Source of the DNA: Actinomycetes bacterium | GTDB lineage: Bacteria; Actinomycetota; Actinomycetes; Propionibacteriales; Nocardioidaceae | Direction of reading: 5' to 3' | Length of the DNA stretch: 12,779 nucleotides | Assembly: GCA_023396115.1 (NCBI GenBank) | Contig: JAEWXC010000024.1 | Location: 1 to 12,779, forward strand | Part shown: piece after piece, positions 5,930 to 12,619 of the stretch | How the letters are laid out: every line of letters starts with the position of its first letter | Position numbering within the stretch: the stretch's first letter is position 1 | Position numbers and translations under genes: made by a program | The notes under the pieces: model-generated | The model's input: only the letters and a program-made list of their open reading frames with translations | Told to the model about the DNA's origin: nothing | Databases searched by the model: none

Positions 5930-7587
5930 GTTGGCTCGTCCCACTGCCCGTGCTGATCCCGCTGCTGGGGGTGGGGCTGTCGCTGGTCTTCTCCCGGAGG
6001 CCCACGCTGCAACGGCGGCTGTCGCTGCTGGTGCTGACCTCCCTGGTCGTGATCGCGGCCCTGCTGCTGGTCGAGGCCGACCGCAGCGGCCCGCAGGCGG
6101 TCTGGATCGGCGGGTGGCCCGAGACGGTGGGCATCGTGCTGGTCGCCGACCGGCTGGCGGCGCTGATGCTGCTGGTCAGTGCCCTGGTGACGCTCGCGGT
6201 CCTGGGGTACTCGATCGGGCAGGGCATGGTCGACGACGAGGAGTCGTCGCCGGTCTCGGTCTACCACCCGACGTTCCTGGTGCTGGTGGCCGGCGTCTCC
6301 AACGCCTTCCTGGCCGGCGACCTGTTCAACCTGTTCGTCTCGTTCGAGATGCTGCTCTTCGCCAGCTACGTGCTGCTGACCCTCGGCGGCACACCGCCCC
6401 GGCTGCGGGCCGGCACCATCTACGTGCTGGTCGCGCTGCTCTCCTCGGTGCTGTTCCTGATCACCCTGGCCGTCACCTACGGGGCCACCGGGACGCTCAC
6501 GATGGCGCAGCTGGGGGAGCGGCTCGAGGCCCTCCCCGACCCGGTGTCGTTGATGATCCAGCTGCTGCTGCTGACCACGTTCGGGATCAAGGCGGCCATC
6601 TTCCCGCTGTCGTTCTGGCTGCCCGACTCCTACCCGACCGCCCCGGCGCCGGTGACCGCGGTCTTCGCCGGGTTGCTGACCAAGGTCGGTGTCTACGCGA
6701 TCCTGCGGATGCAGACGCTGGTCTTCCCCGGCGACACCCTCACCACCCTGCTGGGGGTGCTGGCGGTGGTCACGCTGCTGGTCGGGATCCTGGGCGCCAT
6801 CGCCCAGTCCGACATCAAGCGGATGCTCTCCTTCACCCTGGTCAGCCACATCGGCTACCTGGTGCTCGGCATCGCGCTGGCCAACCGGGCCGGGATCGCC
6901 GGCACCGTCTTCTACGTGGTGCACCACATCGTCGTGCAGACCGCACTCTTCCTGGTGGTGGGACTGATCGAACGGCGCGCGGGCAGCACCTCGCTGGTCC
7001 GGATCGGCGGCCTCGCGAAGCTCGCCCCGCTGCTGGCGGTCCTCTTCTTCATCCCGGCCATGAACCTGGCCGGCATCCCGCCCCTGTCGGGCTTCTTCGG
7101 CAAGGTCGGGCTGCTCCAGGCCGCCCAGGAGCACGGCGGCCCGATGGCGTGGGTGCTGGTCGCGGCCGGCGTCAGCACCAGCCTGTTGACCCTGTACGCG
7201 GTGGCCAAGACCTGGTCGGTGGTGTTCTGGCGAACCCCCGCCGAGGCGCACGAGGCCCTGCTGGAGCTGGACAACCTGGGCGCCGAGACGCACCGAGGGC
7301 ACGTGCACACCCCGCAGGGGGCCGTGGTCACCGTGGCCGCGATCGCCGAGGCACGACGGCTCTCCGACGAGCACCTGCCCGACCGGGACTTCCACCAGCT
7401 GATCGAGGCCGGTGACGACGTCCGGACGATCCCGCGGAGCATGCTGGTGCCCGCCGCCGGCCTGGTCGGTCTGAGTCTGGTGCTGACCCTGTTCGCCGGG
7501 CCGCTGTTCGGGTACGCCGACCGCGCCGCCCGCGACCTGCTCGACCGCGGGCCGTACCTGAGCGCCGTTCTGGGGGAGACCCGGTGA
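5926..7587 (+). CDS. mrpD: Mrp antiporter subunit D (NuoM/NuoN-like)
   Basis: This 553-residue polytopic protein is the second antiporter-like channel subunit of the Mrp complex. Key residues are E141 in FVSFEMLLFASY (TM5 Glu), K222 in GIKAAIFPLSFWLPDSYP, K253 in LLTKVGVYA, H333/H334 in VVHHIVVQTALFL and K393 in SGFFGKVGLL. Between the helices ending near 435 (SVVFWR) and starting near 506 lies a hydrophilic insertion of about 68 residues rich in Glu, Asp and His. It makes the protein longer than the roughly 490-500 residues I recall for Bacillus MrpD. ATG 5926 follows GAGGAGG (5912-5918) and overlaps the mrpC stop (ATGA). The 3' end overlaps mrpE (GTGA). Confidence 0.95.
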   Translation: MSWLVPLPVLIPLLGVGLSLVFSRRPTLQRRLSLLVLTSLVVIAALLLVEADRSGPQAVWIGGWPETVGIVLVADRLAALMLLVSALVTLAVLGYSIGQGMVDDEESSPVSVYHPTFLVLVAGVSNAFLAGDLFNLFVSFEMLLFASYVLLTLGGTPPRLRAGTIYVLVALLSSVLFLITLAVTYGATGTLTMAQLGERLEALPDPVSLMIQLLLLTTFGIKAAIFPLSFWLPDSYPTAPAPVTAVFAGLLTKVGVYAILRMQTLVFPGDTLTTLLGVLAVVTLLVGILGAIAQSDIKRMLSFTLVSHIGYLVLGIALANRAGIAGTVFYVVHHIVVQTALFLVVGLIERRAGSTSLVRIGGLAKLAPLLAVLFFIPAMNLAGIPPLSGFFGKVGLLQAAQEHGGPMAWVLVAAGVSTSLLTLYAVAKTWSVVFWRTPAEAHEALLELDNLGAETHRGHVHTPQGAVVTVAAIAEARRLSDEHLPDRDFHQLIEAGDDVRTIPRSMLVPAAGLVGLSLVLTLFAGPLFGYADRAARDLLDRGPYLSAVLGETR

Positions 7588-8135
7588 GCGCGCAGACCCG
7601 GACCCGCCGGGACGGCAGCGTGCGGCCCTCGCGCTACCGGGCGCTGCAGCCGCTGCCGCTGCTGTGGCTGACCCTGGTGTGGGTGACCCTGTGGGGCGAG
7701 ATCACCTGGCTGCTGGTGGTCTCGGGCCTGGTCGTGGCCGTGGTGATGTCGGTGGTGTTCCCGCTGCCGCCGCTGCAGATCGAGTCGCGGGTCCGGCCCC
7801 TGGCCCTGGCCCGGTTGGTGGCGGTCTTCGCCGTCGACGTGGTCCGGGCCAGCTTCGAGGTGACCGGGGTGGTGCTGCGCCGTCGCGGGGTGCGCAACGC
7901 GATCGTGGAGGTGGACCTGACCAGCTCCTCCGACTTCGTGCTGACCGGGGTGGCCTCGATGCTCTCGCTGGTGCCCGGCTCCGTGGTGGTCGAGGTGCGC
8001 AGGTCCACGCACTCGTTGTTCCTGCACGTGCTCGACGTCCCCGACGTGGCGGCCGCCGAGCAGTTCCGGGCCGAGGCGCTGGCGGTGGAGCAGCGGTTCC
8101 TGGCCGCCTTCGAACCCGTCGAGGAGAAGCGATGA
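7584..8135 (+). CDS. mrpE: Mrp antiporter subunit E
   Basis: This 183-residue protein is of the MNHE family. A basic N-terminus (about 1-20) precedes two closely packed membrane segments (about 24-40 and 42-62). A soluble ferredoxin-like domain follows, with LVPGSVVVEVRR (129-140) and LFLHVLDV (145-152), the usual signature for this subunit. MrpE has no channel residues; in the Mrp complex it is a structural/assembly subunit beside the E-F-G group. The GTG start is preceded by GGGGGAGA (7572-7579) and overlaps mrpD by 4 nt. The ATGA at its end starts mrpF. Confidence 0.93.
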   Translation: MSAQTRTRRDGSVRPSRYRALQPLPLLWLTLVWVTLWGEITWLLVVSGLVVAVVMSVVFPLPPLQIESRVRPLALARLVAVFAVDVVRASFEVTGVVLRRRGVRNAIVEVDLTSSSDFVLTGVASMLSLVPGSVVVEVRRSTHSLFLHVLDVPDVAAAEQFRAEALAVEQRFLAAFEPVEEKR

Positions 8136-8452
8136 TGGGCTGGGTGCTGTTCGCCTCCGCGGTGCTGCTCGGGGCGGCCGCGGTGCTGCTGGTGGTGCGG
8201 GTGACGATCGGGCCGACGATCCTGGACCGGTCGATGGCGATGGACGTGCTGATGTCGGTGCTGGTGTGTGCCGCCGCGGTGGACGCGGCGCGGGGCGGGG
8301 ACACCGACTCGCTGCCGGTGCTGCTGGTGCTGGCGATGGTCGGGTTCGCCGGGTCGGTGGCCGTGGCCCGCTACGCCAGCGGTGCTGATGACGTGGCTGC
8401 CGAGGCCGAGGACCAGGCCAAGGGCCAGTCCCGGGGAGAGGGGGAGCGGTGA
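8132..8452 (+). CDS. mrpF: Mrp antiporter subunit F
   Basis: This 106-residue MrpF/PhaF family protein has three membrane segments (about 4-24, 36-54 and 61-80). The family motif is IGPTILDRSMAMDVL (26-40), in which the Asp of LDR is typically conserved. The tail after 85 is short and hydrophilic. Two adjacent ATG codons (8132 and 8135) could start it. The first gives the same 4-nt overlap seen at the other junctions, and GAGGAG (8121-8126) is 5 nt from it and 8 nt from the second. Its GTGA end overlaps mrpG. It belongs to the membrane E-F-G module of the antiporter. Confidence 0.93.
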   Translation: MMGWVLFASAVLLGAAAVLLVVRVTIGPTILDRSMAMDVLMSVLVCAAAVDAARGGDTDSLPVLLVLAMVGFAGSVAVARYASGADDVAAEAEDQAKGQSRGEGER

Positions 8453-8811
8453 GCGTCGCCGACGTGATGGACGTGCTGGCCGCGGTGCTGCTGCTGTCGG
8501 GGTCGTTCTTCGCCCTGGTTGCCGCGATCGGGGTGGTCCGCCTGCCCGACCTGCTCAGCCGGATGCACGCGGCCACCAAGCCGCAGGTGATCGGCCTGGT
8601 GCTGGTGGTGCTGGGTCTGGCCGCCCGGCTGCGGGACCTGCGGGTGCTGGGGTTCCTGCTGCTGGTGGTGCTGATGCAGATGGCCACCTCGGTGGTGGCC
8701 AGCCACATGGTCTCGCGGGCCTCCTACCGGGCCGGTCAGGTGCGCGAGGACCTGCTGGTGCTCGACGAGCTCACCGGCCGGGCCGACGAGGAGCCCCGCG
8801 GCGCACCGTGA
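8449..8811 (+). CDS. mrpG: Mrp antiporter subunit G
   Basis: This 120-residue PhaG/MnhG family protein is the last gene of the operon. Three membrane segments (about 7-29, 45-58 and 63-84) flank the diagnostic motif VRLPDLLSRMHAATK (30-44). MrpG is required for assembly or activity of the complex in characterised systems. The GTG start overlaps the mrpF stop by 4 nt, with a purine-rich ggagagggggag ribosome binding site just before it. Unlike mrpC its hydrophilic tail is short. The operon terminator hairpin begins 28 nt after its stop. Confidence 0.93.
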   Translation: MSVADVMDVLAAVLLLSGSFFALVAAIGVVRLPDLLSRMHAATKPQVIGLVLVVLGLAARLRDLRVLGFLLLVVLMQMATSVVASHMVSRASYRAGQVREDLLVLDELTGRADEEPRGAP

Positions 8812-8838
8812 GCGCTGTTCGCACTTCCGCTCTCCCGC

Positions 8839-8874
8839 CGACCGGGCACTTGCGCGAGCACAAGTGCCCGGTCG
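8839..8874 (+). terminator. Terminator hairpin of the mrp operon
   Basis: A perfect 14-bp inverted repeat (8839-8852 with 8861-8874) closes an 8-nt loop, 28 nt downstream of the mrpG stop. No T-run follows, as is usual in actinobacteria. It is symmetric and could also stop leakage from the convergent minus-strand operon. Confidence 0.8.
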
Positions 8875-8880
8875 AGGGTC

Positions 8881-8988
8881 CGTCGCCGCGGGCACCTCGG
8901 TGTTGTAGATCGTGTAGACGTCGCAGGAGGCCTGGTGGCTGTCGTCATCGCCGCCCATGAAGCGCAACACGTACCCGCGGTCGGTCAC
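8881..8988 (-). pseudogene. Orphan reading frame, probable remnant of a small or truncated gene
   Basis: On the minus strand, from GTG 8988, about 36 codons read TDRGYVLRFMGGDDDSHQ and then SCDVYTIYNTEVPAAT. Nearly every third codon position is G or C and the residue mix (Tyr, Phe, Asn, Asp) is protein-like, unlike the Arg/Pro/Ala-rich shadow frames around it. No Shine-Dalgarno precedes the GTG. An in-frame TGA lies about 40 nt upstream, and the frame has no stop of its own; it runs into the mrp terminator hairpin and antisense to mrpG. I do not recognise the family. The likeliest reading is the surviving piece of a gene whose 3' end was lost. A real small protein with a divergent end, or chance, remain possible. 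Confidence 0.3.
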
Positions 8989-8991
8989 GAC

Positions 8992-9028
8992 AAAACGTGA
9001 CGCCCCTCGGGTCGGTCCCCGGCGTCAC
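8992..9028 (-). terminator. Rho-independent-like terminator of the MFS operon
   Basis: Read on the minus strand, GTGACGCC (9028-9021) and GGCGTCAC (9004-8997) pair perfectly over 8 bp around a 16-nt loop. A TTTT run (8995-8992) follows one base after the stem. It lies 73 nt beyond the MFS stop at 9102. The T-run makes it directional for the minus strand. Confidence 0.6.
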
Positions 9029-9048
9029 CCGGTCGGGCAGGTCCTCAC

Positions 9049-9070
9049 ACGGGTTGTCGACGGGTTGTCA
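9049..9070. repeat. Two tandem 11-bp units (acgggttgtcg / acgggttgtca)
   Basis: Two adjacent copies differ at the last base, in the non-coding stretch just downstream of the MFS gene. This is probably a small slippage duplication; no function is suggested by its position between stop codon and terminator. Confidence 0.5.
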
Positions 9071-9101
9071 GACGGGCCCGCACATGGCCCTCACGCTGGA
9101 C

Positions 9102-10571
9102 TCAGACCGTGGGCACGGCGACCGGGTCCGCCCCGTCCGGATCGGGGTCCGCGAACGCCTGGCGCGGGGTGAACAACATGAGCGCGGCCGCCACCAGGGC
9201 ACTGACCGAGCAGATCGCCCACACCGTCAGGTAGCCCGAGAGCGGTGCGTGCCCCTCGGTCGGGTCGCCCAGCGAGCCGGTGGAGGCCAGCGCGATCGCG
9301 AAGACCGCCGAGGCGATCGCGCCGCCGATCGTCTTGATCCCGTTGGTCATCCCGGTGGCGATACCGGTCCGCTCCGGCGGGGCCGCCGCTGCGGCCGCCG
9401 CGGGCAGCGCCGCCACCAGGGCACCCGAGCCGACGCCCACGACCAGCATGTTGACGATCGCCTGGCCGGTGGAGCCGTGCAGGGGCAGCCACAGCGCGTA
9501 CCCGATCGCGACCAGCACCAGAGACGCCGTCAGGGCCCAGCGCATCCCCAGCAGCCGCGAGGTCAGCGGGAGCGTGAACGCGCCGATCGCCATCGAGACC
9601 ACGTAGACCCCGATCAGCGTGGAGACGAAGCCCGCGTCCGCGCCCAGGCCGTAACCGACCACGTCCGGATCGGTCCGGGCGAAGGTGGACAGCGGGATCT
9701 GGGCGCCGAGCACCGACATGCCGAAGAAGAACGCGGTCGCCTGCACCGGCCACTGGGCCGGGGTGGCGAACAGGTTCACGTCCACCAGCGGGTCCGGGTG
9801 CCGGGACTCCACGCGCCAGAACAGTGCGAAGACCGCGGCCCCGGCCAGCACCAGGGACCAGGCGAGCAGCGAGTCGACCCCACGCAGCCGGACCGCGATC
9901 AGACCACCCATGACCAACCCGATCGCGCCGGTCACCAGCAGCAGGCCCAGCCAGTCGATGCCACCGGTCGCCTCGGCGGGGGTGTCGCGGATCCCGAACC
10001 AGATGACGAAGAAGCACAGCGTCACCACGACGGCCGGCAGCGCCAGCAGCACCGTCATCGAGGTCGCCTCGACCAGTGCGCCGGAGGTCAGCGCGCCGAC
10101 GATCACCGAGAGCTCCAGGACGCCGACCAGGATGCCGGCCGCCCGGCGGGTGAGCCGCCCCTGCTGGCCGGTGCCGGCGGTGCGCCGGTAGATCAGGGCC
10201 ACCTCGATCGGCAGCCAGATCACGTAGGCGCCCTGGACCGCCCACCCGATCAGGAAGGTGGTGAAGTTCGGCGCGAAGGCCACCACCCAGGAGCCGAGCG
10301 CGGTGACCGCCGTGGAGATCAGCAGGACGTTGCGGTGCCCAAGCAGGTCGGCCAGCCGGGCCAGCAGCGGCACGCAGAGCGCCGAGACCACCAGCTGGGC
10401 GGCCTCGAACCAGTTGACATCGGCGTCGGCGATCGAGAGGTGCCGGGCGATGTCGGTGAAGATCGGCGTGTAGTAGCCCTGCAGGATGCCGGAGGCGAAC
10501 TCGACCGCGGCCAGGAAGCCGACGACGGCGGCGATGCCGGTGACCGGCCGGACGGTGGTGGGCAGGCTCAT
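9102..10571 (-). CDS. DHA2-type MFS transporter (probable exporter)
   Basis: This 489-residue polytopic protein is of the major facilitator superfamily, drug:H+ antiporter-2-like branch. Evidence includes NWFEAAQLV (53-61), motif A as ARLADLLGHRNVLL (71-84), a motif-C-like glycine-rich helix (146-166), a GIDWLGLLL link between halves (204-212) and PPERTGIATGMTN (398-410). About 12-14 helices are evident by eye. ATG 10571 has GAGGAGC 7 nt upstream and overlaps the M20 hydrolase stop by ATGA. The open frame extends much further upstream antisense or in shadow to the hydrolase, but that part is Arg/Pro-rich and not real. Substrate is unknown: DHA2 proteins export drugs, metabolites or lipids by proton antiport. 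Tight coupling suggests export of a hydrolase substrate or product (inference). Confidence 0.88.
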   Translation of the reverse strand: MSLPTTVRPVTGIAAVVGFLAAVEFASGILQGYYTPIFTDIARHLSIADADVNWFEAAQLVVSALCVPLLARLADLLGHRNVLLISTAVTALGSWVVAFAPNFTTFLIGWAVQGAYVIWLPIEVALIYRRTAGTGQQGRLTRRAAGILVGVLELSVIVGALTSGALVEATSMTVLLALPAVVVTLCFFVIWFGIRDTPAEATGGIDWLGLLLVTGAIGLVMGGLIAVRLRGVDSLLAWSLVLAGAAVFALFWRVESRHPDPLVDVNLFATPAQWPVQATAFFFGMSVLGAQIPLSTFARTDPDVVGYGLGADAGFVSTLIGVYVVSMAIGAFTLPLTSRLLGMRWALTASLVLVAIGYALWLPLHGSTGQAIVNMLVVGVGSGALVAALPAAAAAAAPPERTGIATGMTNGIKTIGGAIASAVFAIALASTGSLGDPTEGHAPLSGYLTVWAICSVSALVAAALMLFTPRQAFADPDPDGADPVAVPTV

Positions 10572-11908
10572 GCGGGGAGCTCCTCGATCAGGTGGCGGTA
10601 CCAGCGCACGCCGTCGGCGAACTCCTCGATGCCGATCTTCTCGTCGACGGCGTGGATCGACTGGCGCTGGGGCTTGCTCATCCGGAACGGCGCGTAGCGG
10701 TAGACCCGCTCGCTGATCTCGGTGAAGAACCGGCTGTCGGTGGCCGCCATCATCACGTACGGCGAGACCACGGCGTCGGGGAAGACGTCCGCGACGCACC
10801 GCTCCAGGAGCGAGAACGCCTCGTCGTCGGTGTAGGGGCTGAGCGGCGACGGCTCGGCCGACTCGACCAGGTCGATGTGGACCTGGTCGTCGGCGATCAC
10901 CTTGCGCAGGTGGGCCAGGGTGCCGGCCACGGTGTCGCCCACCATGATCCGCAGGTTGACCCCGGCCACCGCCTTGGCGGCGATCACGTTCAGTGCGGGC
11001 GATCCCTGCAGGGTGGTGACTGCCGCGGTGGTGCGGGTCATCGCCGCGGGTTCCGGGCCGGCGGCGACCAGGGCCCGGGTGACCAGGGCGGGGACCTTGG
11101 CCGCGTTGAGCATCAGGTGGCGCAGCGGTACCGGCAGGTGCGGGGCCATCCGGCGCAGCAGCTCGAGTGTCGGGGCGGGCACCGAGGCCGGGAACGGGGA
11201 CCGCTCCAGGCGCATGATGGCGCGCGCCAACCGGGCCGTCGGGCCCATCCGGGCCGGGGTGGAGGCGTGCCCGCCGTCGCCCTCGACCCGCAGGTGCACG
11301 CTGGTGACGCCCTTCTCGGTGACCCCGACCACCGCGACCGGGGCGGAGACGCCGGGGAACGCCTGGCCGGCGACCGCGCCGCCCTCGTCGAGCACGAACC
11401 ACGGGCTGACCCCGCGCTCGCGCAGGACCTCGACCGCGGCCGGTGCGGAGAGCCCGGAGACCTCCTCGTCACAGCCGAACGAGAGCCACACGTCCTGGCG
11501 GGGGACGAATCCGTCGGCGAGGAGCAGTTCGACGGCCTCACAGATGCCGACCAGCGACCCCTTGTCGTCCAGGGTGCCGCGGCCCCACAGGTAGCCGTCG
11601 GCCATCACCCCGTCGAACGCCGGGTGGGTCCACTCGCCCTCGACCGGGACCACGTCCAGGTGGGCCATCAGCACCACGGGCCGTTCCGCGGAGCTGCCGG
11701 CCCAGCGGAACAGCAGCCCGTGGGTGTGCACCCGGGTGAGCTCGAGCTGGGCGTGCAGCAGCGGGAACTCGACGGCCAGCTGGGCCAGGAAGCGGTCGAA
11801 GGACTCGGTGTCGACCTGGGCGGGGTCGCGGTGGGAGACGGTGGGGATCTGGACCAGGCGCTGCAGCTTGCCGATGGCACGGCCGGTGTCGACGGGGGTG
11901 GAACTCAT
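10568..11908 (-). CDS. M20 family metallohydrolase, PM20D1/carboxypeptidase S-like
   Basis: This 446-residue two-domain zinc hydrolase has the complete M20 active site. It comprises H83 and D85 in AHLDVVPV, bridging D114 in WGRGTLDDKG, general base E148 and ligand E149 in FGCDEEVSG, D174 in LDEGG and H419 in QSIHAVDE. H214 in DGGHAS lies in the dimerisation domain (about 195-315). The N-terminal pattern (IPTVS, 21-25, then FDRFLAQLAVEFP, 37-49) is that of the PM20D1/CPS1 branch rather than ArgE or DapE. Family members cleave dipeptides or N-acyl amino acids. No signal peptide is visible, so it is cytoplasmic. ATG 11908 has a poor Shine-Dalgarno. A TAGCGT box 6 nt upstream hints at a leaderless transcript. 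Gap to the nitroreductase is 52 nt; overlap with the MFS gene is 4 nt. Confidence 0.88.
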   Translation of the reverse strand: MSSTPVDTGRAIGKLQRLVQIPTVSHRDPAQVDTESFDRFLAQLAVEFPLLHAQLELTRVHTHGLLFRWAGSSAERPVVLMAHLDVVPVEGEWTHPAFDGVMADGYLWGRGTLDDKGSLVGICEAVELLLADGFVPRQDVWLSFGCDEEVSGLSAPAAVEVLRERGVSPWFVLDEGGAVAGQAFPGVSAPVAVVGVTEKGVTSVHLRVEGDGGHASTPARMGPTARLARAIMRLERSPFPASVPAPTLELLRRMAPHLPVPLRHLMLNAAKVPALVTRALVAAGPEPAAMTRTTAAVTTLQGSPALNVIAAKAVAGVNLRIMVGDTVAGTLAHLRKVIADDQVHIDLVESAEPSPLSPYTDDEAFSLLERCVADVFPDAVVSPYVMMAATDSRFFTEISERVYRYAPFRMSKPQRQSIHAVDEKIGIEEFADGVRWYRHLIEELPA

Positions 11909-11914
11909 GCCCGC

Positions 11915-11920
11915 ACGCTA
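11915..11920 (-). promoter_or_regulatory. Candidate -10 box for a leaderless M20-MFS transcript
   Basis: Read on the minus strand this is TAGCGT, a TANNNT -10 match, ending 6 nt before the ATG of the M20 gene. Transcription would therefore begin at or beside the A of the start codon, which fits the lack of a good ribosome binding site. No convincing -35 is visible. Confidence 0.25.
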
Positions 11921-11960
11921 GCGGTGAATCGGGTGTTCGGGGCGGGGTGCGTCGAGCTCG

Positions 11961-12572
11961 TCAGTCCGAAGTGGTCCAGGTGCCCCGGTGCACCGCGTCG
12001 GCGGTGTCGATCCGGGCCCGACGGGTGGGGGAGCCGGAGCGTGCGGTGCTGGCCGGGTGGCCCAGGGTGATCGCGCCCAGCGGCACCTGGTCCTCGGGGA
12101 TCGCGAACTCGGCCCGGAACGCGGCCACCTGGTCGCGCGGGATCCCGAAGAAGCAGGCCCCGAGCGAGGCGTCCGTGGCGGTGAGCAGCACCATCAGCGC
12201 CGCCATCCCGCCGTCGACGTACCAGTACGGCACCGGCCAGCGGGCCTCGTCGCGGTCGGTCCAGCCCTTGTCGGGCTCGGCGTACCGGTCCAGGTAGGCG
12301 TCCTTGCGGGTGCAGGGCACCACGACGACGGGGGCGGTGCGCATCCCGTCCAGCCAGGCGTTGGAGGCGTCCGGGTCCGGGGAGGTGCTGCGCCAGAACC
12401 GGGCCACGTCCTCGGGCGTGTCCAGCACCAGGAACGAGGTGCCCTGGCTGAACCCGGCACTCGGCGCCCGCAGCGCGTGGGTCAGCGCCCGGTCGAGGAT
12501 CGCCGGGTCGACCGGCTGGTCGGTGTAGCGGCGCACCATGCGGCGTCGGTGGACGACCTCGGAGAACTCCAT
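11961..12572 (-). CDS. FMN-dependent nitroreductase family protein
   Basis: This 203-residue nitroreductase-fold protein has the N-terminal FMN-phosphate arginine cluster VVHRRRMVRRYT (6-17). It also has the RAPSAGFSQG loop (35-44) that contacts flavin, and the later GACFFGIP segment (138-145), which lines the FMN site in this family. Such enzymes reduce nitro groups, quinones or other small electrophiles with NAD(P)H; the physiological substrate cannot be read from sequence. The frame is open up to 12704, but homology-like sequence begins at MEFSEVV, so I place the start at ATG 12572. It has no Shine-Dalgarno, and the GACAAT 6 nt before it may act as a -10 for leaderless mRNA. The insertion sequence at the right edge begins only about 50-80 bp upstream and may have replaced its native promoter. 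Confidence 0.8.
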   Translation of the reverse strand: MEFSEVVHRRRMVRRYTDQPVDPAILDRALTHALRAPSAGFSQGTSFLVLDTPEDVARFWRSTSPDPDASNAWLDGMRTAPVVVVPCTRKDAYLDRYAEPDKGWTDRDEARWPVPYWYVDGGMAALMVLLTATDASLGACFFGIPRDQVAAFRAEFAIPEDQVPLGAITLGHPASTARSGSPTRRARIDTADAVHRGTWTTSD

Positions 12573-12619
12573 GGGTGCATTGTCGTGTAGGCGCGCCTGA
12601 GCAGTCGCGGGTGTCACGT

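Noticed and set aside
2508..8811. Respiratory complex I or Mbh hydrogenase-type operon
   Set aside because: NuoL/M/K-like proteins occur, but MrpE, MrpF and MrpG are present and no peripheral-arm or hydrogenase subunits are. Order and fusion match a group 1-like Mrp antiporter.
8935..9000. A 21-codon plus-strand small ORF (GTG 8935 to TGA 8998) with AGGAGG 4 nt upstream
   Set aside because: The Shine-Dalgarno is attractive, but the peptide is short, follows the mrp terminator and lies antisense to a frame with better coding composition. Chance is likelier.
10572..11402. Long upstream extension of the MFS reading frame
   Set aside because: The extension overlaps the M20 gene in another frame and is Arg/Pro-rich. 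The ATG at 10571 with a good ribosome binding site and ATGA overlap is the real start.
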